Positions 27,611 to 36,511 of a stretch of 64,000 nt of DNA are shown here, piece by piece (positions within the stretch are counted from its first letter, which is position 1; every line of letters begins with the position of its first letter). This DNA is from Ectopseudomonas mendocina. Lineage in GTDB: Bacteria; Pseudomonadota; Gammaproteobacteria; Pseudomonadales; Pseudomonadaceae. A program made the position numbers and the translations under genes. Under the pieces are notes generated by a model that searched no databases, was not told the DNA's origin, and saw nothing but the letters and a program-made list of their open reading frames with translations. The stretch covers positions 157,275-221,274 of the forward strand of contig NZ_SCFY01000007.1 of NCBI RefSeq assembly GCF_007049795.1, given 5' to 3'.

Positions 27611-27811
27611 GGGATAAAGGTCGTATTGTTCACATGGCCTCATCGTCGCAAGAGTTGAGATCCTCACGAAATACGGGGTTAGCCAGTACTTAGAAGCAAG
27701 AAGTACTCGGTCTGAATACTAAGAATAAATATATAGCGCTCTCAGCATAAGGGCGTTGACTTCGCTCGTTCTCAAGGCGCAATTATATATAAAGCATATA
27801 GGGGAAATGCC
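27611..27811. other. AT-rich intergenic region
   Basis: No gene seen. A TTGACT hexamer at 27756-27761 and TATATA-like runs at 27783-27800 may form the promoter of the next gene, but the spacing (about 22 bp) is poor. Confidence 0.3.
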
Positions 27812-28564
27812 ATGCGCAGAAGCTACGAAATCAATTCTAAAAAATGTCACTTCTATGAGGGTGAAAACGAGATTGGTCATGATGTTTCAGACCTTTTCGA
27901 TCTGCTGAGCATTCCGGTGGAGGCCCAGGGGGCTGTTCTATATCAATGGAAGGGCAGGATCACAACATACGTGGATGAGGGAAGTGAGGGGGGTGTAGTT
28001 TATTTAATTCCAGAGAGTGATTTAAAGGCGTTCTTAAAGAGTGCCATTGCAGCCAGCACAGAGAAAACCATTGTAAATGCTGCGTCGTTATTTGCAAAAA
28101 TAACTCAAGAGCGCCTGGACTCAATTGTAGGGAATGACTCCCCTCAATTATCACACTCAGACCCCGCAGTGCGCAGCGCGATGCTGAAGGCGTCGAGAAA
28201 TGGGTTTATTAGCTTTTATGATGATATGGAGGTTTATGCAAAGAATAAACTATTAAGCCTCGAACAAATTAAGGAGTGGAGTCGAATAAAGAATCTTCTG
28301 CCAGATAGAAAGGGGGCTATCAATGATCGGCATCTTTACGCGCTGATTATGTTGATCGCTCCAATTTGGCCAGATCCCAAGAATGCCAGACAGTATGCTT
28401 TCGACAATAACTACCTGATCATCCAGACTATATTGCTTAACGTTTATAAATTTGACGGATTTAGCAAGTCTCAAAAAGCATTAATGCTTCAGGAGGTAGT
28501 GCGGCAAATCGGACAGAGAGATCAAGCGAAAGGAGAGTTAAAGAATGATCAGCCAGAGCCTTGA
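27812..28564 (+). CDS. Hypothetical protein, low GC
   Basis: A protein of 250 residues starting at MRRSYEINSKKC, with AGGGG upstream. It appears soluble and mostly helical in its second half (after 'SFYDDMEVYAKNKLLSLEQI'). The codon use is clearly more AT-rich than the core genome, so it was probably acquired. It stands alone between the metallophosphoesterase remnant and the intact copy. I recognise no domain. A role in defence or regulation would be guesswork. Confidence 0.7.
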   Translation: MRRSYEINSKKCHFYEGENEIGHDVSDLFDLLSIPVEAQGAVLYQWKGRITTYVDEGSEGGVVYLIPESDLKAFLKSAIAASTEKTIVNAASLFAKITQERLDSIVGNDSPQLSHSDPAVRSAMLKASRNGFISFYDDMEVYAKNKLLSLEQIKEWSRIKNLLPDRKGAINDRHLYALIMLIAPIWPDPKNARQYAFDNNYLIIQTILLNVYKFDGFSKSQKALMLQEVVRQIGQRDQAKGELKNDQPEP

Positions 28565-28741
28565 TGGCTCCGGGTTAGACGCCAACGATTAAATAATCAG
28601 GTCAATTTCAAGCGGCTCTCTGTTGTCACGCTCGGAATGAGCGGCTGGCTTGAGGTGCTCGGAAATAACCGATCATCCTTTCAAGACTGATTGATTTTCG
28701 ACACTGATTTCACGTGTTGTCCTGTGTGTTCGGGAGCCGTC

Positions 28742-29479
28742 ATGCATATTCACGTACTGTCAGATTTGCACTTGGAATTTAGCCCCTTTGCGCCTCAGGT
28801 CACGGCAGCTGATGTGGTCATTCTGGCCGGTGATATTCATGTCAAAGGCCGTGGTGTTCCTTGGGCCAGGCAAGCCTTTGAGGGGCCTGTGTTGTATGTG
28901 CCGGGTAACCACGAGTTTTACGGCGGCCACCTTTCTCACACGCTGGCTTCGATGCGTGCTGAGGCTGATACGCGAGTGCGTGTGCTCGAACGGGATGACG
29001 TGGTGATCAACGGTACGCGCTTTCTGGGCTGCACGCTGTGGACGGACTTTACGGCCAAGGGTAGTGCTCATCTGGCGGCATTACAGGCTCACGCTGAGAT
29101 GAACGACTTTCGAAAGATTCGCACCAGGGCCTATCAACGCATCGTTCCGAATGACCTGGTGCAAGAGTGCCTCAATTCTCTTCAGTGGCTGCGCCTGAAG
29201 CTGGCGGAGCCTTTCGTGGGTAAGACGGTGGTCATCACCCACCATGCGCCATCGCTTCGCTCGCTAGCCGATAACCCGCATGCGGGGAACCTGCTCGATG
29301 CGGCCTATGCCACCAATTGTGAAACGTTGATGGGGGCGGAGCGCGTCGTGTTGTGGATCCATGGGCATTCGCACTGCGCTGTGGATTACAAGATTGCCGG
29401 CACACGAGTTGTCTGCAATCCGCGAGGTTATCCAGGTGAGGAGACTGGCTTTGATCCAGCACTGGTGTTGACGCTATGA
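28742..29479 (+). CDS. Calcineurin-like metallophosphoesterase
   Basis: A protein of 245 residues starting at MHIHVLSDLHLE; the frame opens at 28691 but the upstream part is shared with the decayed copy and is not conserved coding. All metal-site motifs are present in order: DLH (about 8-10), GDIHVKG (about 31), GNHEFYG (about 53), THHAP (about 165) and GHSH (about 205). It hydrolyses a phosphate mono- or diester with two metal ions; the substrate is unknown. Its stop overlaps the start of the short AcrVA2-like gene by 4 bp (ATGA), so the pair is cotranslated. Confidence 0.88.
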   Translation: MHIHVLSDLHLEFSPFAPQVTAADVVILAGDIHVKGRGVPWARQAFEGPVLYVPGNHEFYGGHLSHTLASMRAEADTRVRVLERDDVVINGTRFLGCTLWTDFTAKGSAHLAALQAHAEMNDFRKIRTRAYQRIVPNDLVQECLNSLQWLRLKLAEPFVGKTVVITHHAPSLRSLADNPHAGNLLDAAYATNCETLMGAERVVLWIHGHSHCAVDYKIAGTRVVCNPRGYPGEETGFDPALVLTL

Positions 29480-30054
29480 GCTGGGCGAGGTTGTCACCCG
29501 CCGAGCGGGAGAAACTAGCCTGCGCGATGAAAATGGACTTTGGGCGTCCTGTTACGGCGTATCTGACCAATGCGATGTTTGTGGCAGTTGACGAGCTGAT
29601 GCACAAGGCTATGGGGATGATGAACGGAGAGCTTAATGCTCAATACTCTAACTTCACGGAGGGTTCTGCTCGGAGGAATTTCCAAGAGTTGAGATCATTG
29701 ATCTCTATCGTTTTGTATCTGTGTTCATCGGAGCCCGATATTGATCCGGCTCGCATGCCGAATTCTACAACCAGAGAATTGCCTTTTCGCAAAGGTAAGA
29801 AGGGTAACTATCTGTTCACGCCTGATAAGCCAAGAGTCTTCCGCGTCGGGGGTACACTAGGAGAAAAGTTAAGAGGAGCGGCAGTTCAAGCGACCAGGAA
29901 AACTGTAAAAACCCATTTAAGGCGAGCGCACTGGCATGGCTTCTGGAAAGGGCCTCGCTCAGGTGAGCGGACGTTCTTCTATCGCTGGATTCCTCCTCTT
30001 GTCATTGAGGGTAAGATCTTGCCAGAGGCGGTTCTGGATGAGTCAGTGGTGTAA
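29476..30054 (+). CDS. Short AcrVA2-like protein (C-terminal half with a different N-terminus)
   Basis: A protein of 192 residues. From about residue 70 it parallels the AcrVA2-like protein at 24262: 'LRSLISIVLYLCSSEPDIDP', 'KGKKGNYLFTPDKPRVFRVGG' and 'TVKTHLRRAHWHGFWKGP'. The N-terminal half of the longer protein, which includes the LPxWCVY motif, is missing and replaced by about 70 residues (MSWARLSPAEREKLA...). Since AcrVA2's target recognition is thought to lie in the N-terminal part, this form may have another target or be a decaying copy. Translational coupling to the metallophosphoesterase argues that it is still used. Confidence 0.72.
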   Translation: MSWARLSPAEREKLACAMKMDFGRPVTAYLTNAMFVAVDELMHKAMGMMNGELNAQYSNFTEGSARRNFQELRSLISIVLYLCSSEPDIDPARMPNSTTRELPFRKGKKGNYLFTPDKPRVFRVGGTLGEKLRGAAVQATRKTVKTHLRRAHWHGFWKGPRSGERTFFYRWIPPLVIEGKILPEAVLDESVV

Positions 30055-30439
30055 GTCGCCGTAGTCCCCAAGCTCAGTTGCTCGACGCAATGTTATTGAA
30101 GCTTAGAGATAAGCCGGATGCTGTTCGTTTCCACAGTGTCCGGCTTACGATTTCCACAGAATGAACCCCTTCGACTCACCCATGGCAACGACCATTTCCA
30201 TCGCTCTATCTAACGTTCGCTCTCGATTCACATTAGATGGCTTATGGTGATTGAGTTGCAGTCTCATTTCAGAAGGTCAGACGCGCTTTCGGCAATTGCT
30301 CTCAGGCTTACCACTCGTAGACGAATGGGGTGAAGTCTCCAGCCTTCCCCCACCGAAAGGGGCGCAGGTACGTGTCGATAATGCGGTGGATACTGGCAGT
30401 GCGCTGAATTTATATTGGCAGTTAGCTCTGCTAAAACTT
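30055..30439. other. Intergenic region with a hairpin
   Basis: No gene is supported. AAGCCGGA (30111-30118) pairs with TCCGGCTT (30139-30146) and the stem extends with G-U pairs, but no T-tract follows, so it is only a possible terminator for the short AcrVA2-like gene. Confidence 0.45.
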
Positions 30440-30740
30440 GTCAATATATATTAATCATAATTAGATGGTGAAAAGATTTTACTGTTTTGGCTTGACTTAT
30501 GCGCACTCCTGTCGTTTATTGTATTTGCTCGCTATCGAAATGAGGTTGGTCAGGTAGGAAGACAAGTCAAGGATAGATTAACTAATAACACCATGCTTTA
30601 GATTTGGTGGATCTAAACTTCGCCTTCAGATCGCCGATTAGTACTGACTAACTTTCGGAAGTCTTACGTTTCTTGCATTGCTTTATAAGCCTTGGGTCAG
30701 CCTATCCCAGGTAGGACAGTTGCATCCCGAATTCAGGCCA
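30440..30740 (+). promoter_or_regulatory. Structured promoter-leader, copy B
   Basis: Homologous to 25860-26165. It has TGTCAATATAT, then CTTGACTTATGCGCACTC...CGTTTATTGTATTTGC (copy A: CTTGACGACTATGCACTC...CGTTTATTCTATTTGC). Next come a perfect stem TTTAGAT/ATCTAAA (30597-30617), a TTAGT/ACTAA stem near 30640 and the CCTTGGG...CCCAGG stem at 30690-30711, ending in GTTGCATCCCGAATTCAGG. Stems are kept while their sequence differs from copy A. It lies upstream of the first 410-residue paralogue. Confidence 0.6.
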
Positions 30741-30892
30741 TAGCGGCTCATGGCTATTTCTGTAATCGTACTTCTTATCGCCATTTTAATAATGTCCAAG
30801 TGAAATCTCCAGTCCGGGCTGGCCTTAACTGTCCTGATAGCCTGGCGCGCAGGATTCGTCGCCCTTATTGGAATATGAGATGGAGCTTTTAA

Positions 30893-32125
30893 ATGAACAA
30901 ACTATCAATTAATCCCAAAATCCGCGCCAAGCTCGACAAGGCGCCTCTGATCAAAATCATCAATCGGGAGATTGAGGAGCACGACTGGGTCAAGCCTGCG
31001 CGCGACCGCGTCCTTTTACTGCATGATGGGTTGATTTATGACTATGGTTTTCCACCCTACTACGGAGCTTTTTTTGTACTTAATTACGAGCGCTACCTGG
31101 ACGGACTTTTGGGCGAAGAGCAACTGGATCGCTTCGTCACCATCCTGCTCGACAGGATCGAGATCCCGTACCTGAAGGCCGTTCACCCACAGGCAAACAT
31201 TGAGGGGCTTTTTACGGCTTTGCTGTACGAACGACGGCGTAACAGTCGTAATAGCCAGCTGTTAGATAAAATAAATTATTTTGACCGCCTGCCCTGTTGG
31301 AGGCGGGCGAGCAAGGGCAGAAGTCACTACTTCGCGGTCAAGGCGTTTGTGTTGAGGTCGGCGCCATTTTCGATTGTGCTGGGTCACTCACCAGTCACTG
31401 TACTTGAGCAACTGCGCCAGGAACTGGGTAAAGATATTGACGGACATTGTGTGCCCCCGGCGCTGAAACGCCCCATGCTTGATCGCTATTTGGATCATTT
31501 CCTTATCGGCTACCCTGATTTGTGGCCCGTGATCGGTGTCAACGCGACCAGGTTTCTTGGTGAGCCGATGCTCGGGCGGCTTCCCAACGACCAGCATTGT
31601 GCGGACACGTCCGTGGTTAACGGCAACGCCGGGAAGCCCCTTATATCTAGGAGTAGCAGCCATGACGATCAGGAACTTGCCCAGTTCATCCTGGACTACC
31701 TGAGCAACATTGACCCAATGGTGCTCGATGCCATGCATTTGCTCCGCGATGGTTCCCGGAGCCGAGTTTGGCTTGATCGCTGCGCCAACCTAGAGGAGGG
31801 GCTTAGTATTCTTTCCATGCTGTGTCATTACGGCATCACGCATCCTGCGCTGAAACGGATCAACCAGGTGGCGGTAAGACTTTCGGAAGAGGGGCAGAAA
31901 GGCCTGGTGATGAAGTACCTGAATCAGGGCAGTGCCATCACTGAACAAATGACTCATGTCATCATCAAGGCCAAGCCCGAGCTGTACGACTGGGCCTTCG
32001 AGCAGTGCAGGAGCAATGCCGCTGTATTGCGCCTGCTGAAGATCAGAAGCTTCACGAGTGATCAGCTTGGCAAGCTGGAGCCGGCCATTAAGCGTCTGCT
32101 GCTGGAACGGGATTTAGGCGTTTGA
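30893..32125 (+). CDS. Paralogue 1 of an unknown family of about 410 residues
   Basis: A protein of 410 residues without signal peptide or membrane helices. It shares its whole length with the proteins at 34042 and 35282: N-terminal INPKIRAKLDKAPLI, 'YGAFFVLNYERYL', 'YLKAVHPQANIEG', 'FLIGYPDLW', then the best conserved block 'IDPMVLDAMHLLRDGSRS' and 'WLDRCANLEEGL', followed by 'YGITHPALKRI'. It is closest to the 35282 protein. The second half looks like a helical repeat. I recognise no catalytic motif. It is first in the run behind leader B, and its lower GC than the other two copies hints at a separate history. Confidence 0.75.
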   Translation: MNKLSINPKIRAKLDKAPLIKIINREIEEHDWVKPARDRVLLLHDGLIYDYGFPPYYGAFFVLNYERYLDGLLGEEQLDRFVTILLDRIEIPYLKAVHPQANIEGLFTALLYERRRNSRNSQLLDKINYFDRLPCWRRASKGRSHYFAVKAFVLRSAPFSIVLGHSPVTVLEQLRQELGKDIDGHCVPPALKRPMLDRYLDHFLIGYPDLWPVIGVNATRFLGEPMLGRLPNDQHCADTSVVNGNAGKPLISRSSSHDDQELAQFILDYLSNIDPMVLDAMHLLRDGSRSRVWLDRCANLEEGLSILSMLCHYGITHPALKRINQVAVRLSEEGQKGLVMKYLNQGSAITEQMTHVIIKAKPELYDWAFEQCRSNAAVLRLLKIRSFTSDQLGKLEPAIKRLLLERDLGV

Positions 32126-32203
32126 GATGACGACTGACAGAATCGAGTCAGCTAAGGGCTCCGGAGCAATTGCCGTACTTGCGATGCTCGGGCACCGCCT
32201 CCA

Positions 32204-32947
32204 ATGAAAAGTACAAGGAGGCGAGCTGTACGCCTAATCCGCCACGGTGAGAGCAGCGCGAATGCTGGACAGGCTACCGACGACTGCTTTCAGATCGACT
32301 TGACTGACCTTGGCAGACAGCAGGCCGCTGATGTCGCAGCGTCTTTCCGTGAGCCACCTGACTTAATCATCCACTCGCCAATGCGCCGAGCGCTCATGAC
32401 CGCACAGCCGACCATGCAGCGCTTTCCTGATGTTCCGGTGATGGAGATGGATATCCAAGAGTTCACCTACCTAGACCCTGTTCGCTGCAAAGGTACTACC
32501 GCTGCTGAGCGCAAGGCGTGGGTGGAAGCATACTGGAGTGCCGGTGACATCGAGTCATACGATGATGGCTTTGACTTTCAGGATGCCCTGACGCTCAAGA
32601 AACGCCGTTGCGAGAGTTTTATAGACTTCGTGGGGCGAGTGAGTCGTTTTGTCTTTCAGCTGACAGAGGGGCTGGAGGGCTTCAAGAGGATCGCGGTGTT
32701 TGGCCATGGCCAGCACATCCTCAGGACGCATATCGAGCTCACTCGGGTCTCCTGTGTTGACGGTCACGCAACGCTGGACGCGATATACATGAATAAACGC
32801 GGTTATCAGCATGTTGAAAGTGACATGCGGTTCTTCCCATCGTTGCTGCAAGACATGCATCTGAGGAACGCCGAGAGTGAGTATTGGCTTCTCGAAGATA
32901 GCAACTGGCGGAAAGTCAGCTGCCCAAATGGATGCTGGCCAAATTGA
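32204..32947 (+). CDS. Histidine phosphatase family protein
   Basis: A protein of 247 residues with the phosphoglycerate-mutase-like phosphatase pattern: RLIRHGESSANAG near the N-terminus (catalytic His in RHG), 'MRRALMTAQPT' (second Arg) and a C-terminal 'VFGHGQHIL' (second His). It should remove a phosphate through a phospho-His intermediate; the substrate could be a sugar, nucleotide or protein. The ribosome-site-like AAGGAGG lies inside codons 4-6, so either the ATG at 32204 is leaderless-like or initiation is unusual. It sits between paralogue 1 and a HAD phosphatase, in the same direction. Confidence 0.85.
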   Translation: MKSTRRRAVRLIRHGESSANAGQATDDCFQIDLTDLGRQQAADVAASFREPPDLIIHSPMRRALMTAQPTMQRFPDVPVMEMDIQEFTYLDPVRCKGTTAAERKAWVEAYWSAGDIESYDDGFDFQDALTLKKRRCESFIDFVGRVSRFVFQLTEGLEGFKRIAVFGHGQHILRTHIELTRVSCVDGHATLDAIYMNKRGYQHVESDMRFFPSLLQDMHLRNAESEYWLLEDSNWRKVSCPNGCWPN

Positions 32948-33149
32948 GTCGAGAGATCATGTCCACGCTACGCTGCCCGCGCCAGGCGCGAATAAAGGCA
33001 GTGAGTTGGCTTGTAATCGCCGTCGTAGCCGCTGAGCCAACAGTGCTTTGGCTGAACGCCGCTGCGACTTCGGGCGCAGTCCATCGGCTGTCAACGTCTG
33101 TGCCAAGGTGGCGTGAAACGGCTTGAGCTTGTTGCTGCTTGGAGTTGAT
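32948..33149. other. Intergenic spacer
   Basis: About 200 bp without a supported gene. A minus-strand frame is open but has the look of a codon shadow or a dispersed Pseudomonas intergenic sequence. GGAG before the HAD start is the only signal I can point to. Confidence 0.3.
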
Positions 33150-33764
33150 ATGGAAAGTCTGATTCGCGGGGTCGTTTTTGACGCCTTCGGCACCCTGGTT
33201 CAAATCGGGGATGGCTCCCATCCGTACCGCCAACTGCTCAAGATTGGCCGCAAGAATGGTCGCCGCCCTGAGCCTGGCGACATTCACAGGATCATGAGCT
33301 CACCGCTTGTGCCGGCTGAAGCCGCCAAGGCCTTCGGCATCACCATCAGTGCCGCTGAACTATCTGCTATCGAGGCAGACCTTGCGCGAGAGCTGGCCAG
33401 CATCAAGGCGCACGAAGACGGCATCTACGCCGTTCAGAAGCTCCTGAATGCCGGCATCAAGGTGGGTATCTGCTCGAACCTCGGCATGCCCTACGTTGAG
33501 CCGGTCAAGCGCTTGTATCCGGGGCTTTCGTACTCGATGAGCTGCGAAGTAGGCGACATGAAGCCTTCTCTGCGGATCTACCAGGATGCGTGCGACCAGT
33601 TGGGCCTCCAGCCCTTCGAAGTGGCGATGATCGGTGACTCCCTGCGTTGCGATAAGCATGGGCCTGATGTTTTTGGCATGCGGGGCTTCTTCCTGGATCG
33701 GAGTGCTGGGCTGGGTGATTACAGCAATCTCCGGGACTTTGCTGATGACGTTGTTGGGTCATAG
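33150..33764 (+). CDS. HAD superfamily hydrolase
   Basis: A protein of 204 residues starting at MESLIRGVVFDAFGT with TTGGAG upstream; a TTG at 33123 is rejected. HAD motifs: I DAFGT (nucleophile D10 or so), II 'CSNLGMP', III the Lys in 'GDMKPS' and IV 'IGDSLRCDKHG'. A helical cap lies between motifs I and II. It is probably a small-molecule phosphatase acting in the cytoplasm. It is followed 2 bp later by an 88-residue gene and then paralogues 2 and 3, all in one direction with gaps of 1-8 bp, so these are one transcript. Confidence 0.87.
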   Translation: MESLIRGVVFDAFGTLVQIGDGSHPYRQLLKIGRKNGRRPEPGDIHRIMSSPLVPAEAAKAFGITISAAELSAIEADLARELASIKAHEDGIYAVQKLLNAGIKVGICSNLGMPYVEPVKRLYPGLSYSMSCEVGDMKPSLRIYQDACDQLGLQPFEVAMIGDSLRCDKHGPDVFGMRGFFLDRSAGLGDYSNLRDFADDVVGS

Positions 33765-33766
33765 TC

Positions 33767-34033
33767 ATGGACTGGGACAAGGAAGAGTTTCGTTGCGAGC
33801 CTGCGCCAGATGGATCTTCTGCATTTCCATTCACGCAAAAGTATCTGAATTGGAATATGCGCTGCCGGCTCATCAGGCCAGGCATGTACGGCATGAAGAC
33901 GGCCCACGAGCGCTGGATCGATTTTAAGGTTGCCCAGGCGAAGAAGGTTCAGATGGGCATTGCGATTCGGTGCTCCACTGCCCTTGGCAATGAGATCCGT
34001 CGCATTGCACTGGGCGCTGACCTGGACTTGTAG
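33767..34033 (+). CDS. Small hypothetical protein in the HAD-paralogue operon
   Basis: A protein of 88 residues starting at MDWDKEEFRCEPAP. It is basic in its second half ('WIDFKVAQAKKVQMGIAIRC'). No motif is recognised. It begins 2 bp after the HAD stop and ends 8 bp before paralogue 2, and its codon use matches the neighbours, so I take it as a real gene of the operon. It could be an accessory or binding partner. Confidence 0.65.
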   Translation: MDWDKEEFRCEPAPDGSSAFPFTQKYLNWNMRCRLIRPGMYGMKTAHERWIDFKVAQAKKVQMGIAIRCSTALGNEIRRIALGADLDL

Positions 34034-34041
34034 GAGCGGGC

Positions 34042-35280
34042 ATGGAAATCAAGCTGCCGATAAACCCGCGTGTGCGCGAAGCCATTGAGAAAGAGATGGT
34101 TGGCGGCACTCCGCTCATTGAAAAAGATGCCTTTGATCCCCGCGTGAACAATAGGCATGACTCACTGATTCCACTGGTTGACGGTCTCCATAAAGACTTC
34201 TTTCGGTTCAATGCCGGCGCTGGCTTCGTACTGAACTACGTGCGCTTCATCGAAGGTCTGCTAACTGACGACCAGGCCGACAAATTCCTGCTCGACACAC
34301 TCAAGAATCTGCGGATCTCGCACCTGAAAGTGATCCATCCCCAGCTCGATATCGACGCCATGATCATGCATCTGGTGCGCGAGCGCTTCGACAAGTCGAG
34401 CAGTCAGGAATTGAAGGATCTCTGCGTTCAAAAGCGCGACCCTGAGCCCCTGCATCCCCGCAACACCCAGCTTTTCGAGATGCTGAAGGGCGTACTGGTG
34501 ACGCACGCCACGAAGATCGCACCGATGGCCATCGCTCTTGGGCAGTCGAAAGACCTAGTGCTGAAGCACCTGAAGGGGGTTATTGATGAGGGACTGACGG
34601 CTCTCGACATCACCCCAGAGCGCTGTACGCATATCCGCACTGGCTTTCTGCATCACTTCCTGATCGCGTACCCCGATCTATGGAATCAGGCGAACGTGGA
34701 GCCATACCACTTCCTGGGCGAGCCCATGATCCGCATGGCACCTGGTCGCGGCATGAGCGTCGACAAAGAAGTGGCTTGGGGTAGCGCGGGCAAGTCGCTG
34801 ATTCGGGAGTCTAGCGGGCAGATCCCGCCTGAGTTGATGGAGTTCACGCTCGACTACCTGGTGAGCATCGATCCTGATGTTCTCGATGCCCGTCACCTTC
34901 TGCGCGAGGGCACCCGGAGCGATTTGTGGCTGGATCGCTGCTCGAACCTGGAACAGGGCCTGCCGATCCTGGAGCGCCTACTGTCCTACGGCTTGGCGCA
35001 CCCGGCCTTGGAGCGCATCGAAGGCGTCGTAGCGAAGCTGTCTGAAGCTAGTAAGCGCGCCGCACTGCTGCGCTACGCAAAGGTTGGCGACCTTTCATCT
35101 GAGATGGCTCAGGCCATTGTTGATACCACCCCGCAGGTATATGACCAGGTGCTCGATCAGCTGAAGAAATTCCCAGCGATTCAGCGCCTGGCCGACCTCA
35201 AATGGCCCAGTGATGAGCAGCTGCTGAAGCTCTCGCCGAAGAACAAACGACTGCTGCTCGAAGGCGATTTGGGGATCTGA
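34042..35280 (+). CDS. Paralogue 2 of the unknown 410-residue family
   Basis: A protein of 412 residues, after GGAG. It is the most divergent of the three copies but keeps 'LPINPRVREAIEK', 'GAGFVLNYVRFIEGLL', 'LKVIHPQLDID', 'HHFLIAYPDLWN', 'FLGEPMI', 'SIDPDVLDARHLLREGTRS', 'WLDRCSNLEQGLPIL' and 'YGLAHPALERI'. The next gene starts 2 bp after its stop. Co-encoded diverged paralogues often form hetero-oligomers; that is an inference here. Confidence 0.78.
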   Translation: MEIKLPINPRVREAIEKEMVGGTPLIEKDAFDPRVNNRHDSLIPLVDGLHKDFFRFNAGAGFVLNYVRFIEGLLTDDQADKFLLDTLKNLRISHLKVIHPQLDIDAMIMHLVRERFDKSSSQELKDLCVQKRDPEPLHPRNTQLFEMLKGVLVTHATKIAPMAIALGQSKDLVLKHLKGVIDEGLTALDITPERCTHIRTGFLHHFLIAYPDLWNQANVEPYHFLGEPMIRMAPGRGMSVDKEVAWGSAGKSLIRESSGQIPPELMEFTLDYLVSIDPDVLDARHLLREGTRSDLWLDRCSNLEQGLPILERLLSYGLAHPALERIEGVVAKLSEASKRAALLRYAKVGDLSSEMAQAIVDTTPQVYDQVLDQLKKFPAIQRLADLKWPSDEQLLKLSPKNKRLLLEGDLGI

Positions 35281-35281
35281 C

Positions 35282-36511
35282 ATGACCCAGCTCCCAATCA
35301 ACCCCCTCATCCGCTCCAAGCTCGACAAGGCCCCTCTGATCGAAGCCACTGAGCACGAGATCAAGATGAAGGTGTGGTTCGAAAAACCCCGCAACCGCAT
35401 GCTCTTCTTGCGTGACGGACTGATCGACACACAGTGCTTCCCAGCGTTCTACGGGGCCTTTTTTGTACTCAATCTCGAACGGCACCTGGCCGGGCATCTC
35501 GACGAAGATCATCTGGATCGCTTCGTCGGAATCTTGCTCGACAATTTCCAGCTGCCCTACCTGAAAGCAGTCCACCCCAAGGCAGATATCGAAGGCCATT
35601 TCACGGCCCTGCTGCGCGACCGGCGCAAGAACTCCCGCAGTAGCTATCTCCAGGGCAGGCTTGACCAATACGGGCGGCTGCCAAGCTGGAGAAGGGCGCG
35701 GAAGGGCGACCCGCGATATCCGATCCACGATCTCGTGATGCGAGATGCCACCTTTTCGATTGCCTTGGGGCATGCGCCGGAGGTCGTGCTTGAGCAGTTG
35801 CAGCAAGAGCTTGGCAAAGCCGTGCGTGCCCTCGATGTGCATCCGGCGCTGAAACGACCGCTGTTTGACCGCTTCCTGGACAACTTTCTGGTCGGCCACC
35901 CGGATCTGTGGCACCTGGTGGGTGCTGATGCGAGCCGCTTTCTCGGATCGCTGATGATCAAGAACTACCTCGGTGATGGGCTTTCCGCAGACAAGTCCGT
36001 GATCAACGGCAGGTCGGGACGCTCTCTCGTCAGAAGCGGGGGCGAGCGCATCGAACAGGAGCTGTCGGGCTTCATCCTGGATTACCTGAGTGCCATTGAT
36101 CCCAGCGTGCTAGATGTGAAGCATCTGCTGCGAGATGGCACCCGAAGCCATGCCTGGCTGGATCGTTGCCCGAACCTTGAAGAAGGTCTGAATCAGCTCT
36201 CCCTGCTTTGCCATTACGGCATTCCACACCCAGCACTGAAGCGCATCAAGCAGGTGGCCACGAGGCTGCCGGATGAGGGGCAGAAAGGCCTGGTGAGGCA
36301 GTACCTGGATCACGGTAGTGCTGTCACCGAGCGGCTGACGCAAGCCATATTCCAGGCTCGGCCAGAGCTGTACGATTGGGCCTTTGATCAATGCTCGGGG
36401 TATCCCGCAGTAGCGCGTCTGTCGAAGATCAAGCGGCTTACCAGCGAGCAGATCGGCAGGCTAGAGTGGGGCGTGAAGAGGAGGCTGCTGGAAGAGGATA
36501 TGGGGGGCTGA
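35282..36511 (+). CDS. Paralogue 3 of the unknown 410-residue family
   Basis: A protein of 409 residues and a close relative of paralogue 1: 'LPINPLIRSKLDKAPLIE', 'YGAFFVLNLERHL', 'DRFVGILLDN', 'LPYLKAVHPKADIEGHF', 'ALGHAPEVVLEQLQQELGK', 'SAIDPSVLDVKHLLRDG' and 'WLDRCPNLEEGL'. It is the last gene of the run; a 745-bp non-coding stretch follows. No enzyme motif is visible. The family may be structural or sensory, with the two phosphatases as the chemical part of the module. Confidence 0.78.
   Translation: MTQLPINPLIRSKLDKAPLIEATEHEIKMKVWFEKPRNRMLFLRDGLIDTQCFPAFYGAFFVLNLERHLAGHLDEDHLDRFVGILLDNFQLPYLKAVHPKADIEGHFTALLRDRRKNSRSSYLQGRLDQYGRLPSWRRARKGDPRYPIHDLVMRDATFSIALGHAPEVVLEQLQQELGKAVRALDVHPALKRPLFDRFLDNFLVGHPDLWHLVGADASRFLGSLMIKNYLGDGLSADKSVINGRSGRSLVRSGGERIEQELSGFILDYLSAIDPSVLDVKHLLRDGTRSHAWLDRCPNLEEGLNQLSLLCHYGIPHPALKRIKQVATRLPDEGQKGLVRQYLDHGSAVTERLTQAIFQARPELYDWAFDQCSGYPAVARLSKIKRLTSEQIGRLEWGVKRRLLEEDMGG

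Noticed and set aside
32957..33193. Minus-strand ORF before the HAD gene
   Set aside because: Overlaps the HAD start, has an atypical basic composition, and looks like a dispersed intergenic sequence rather than a gene.
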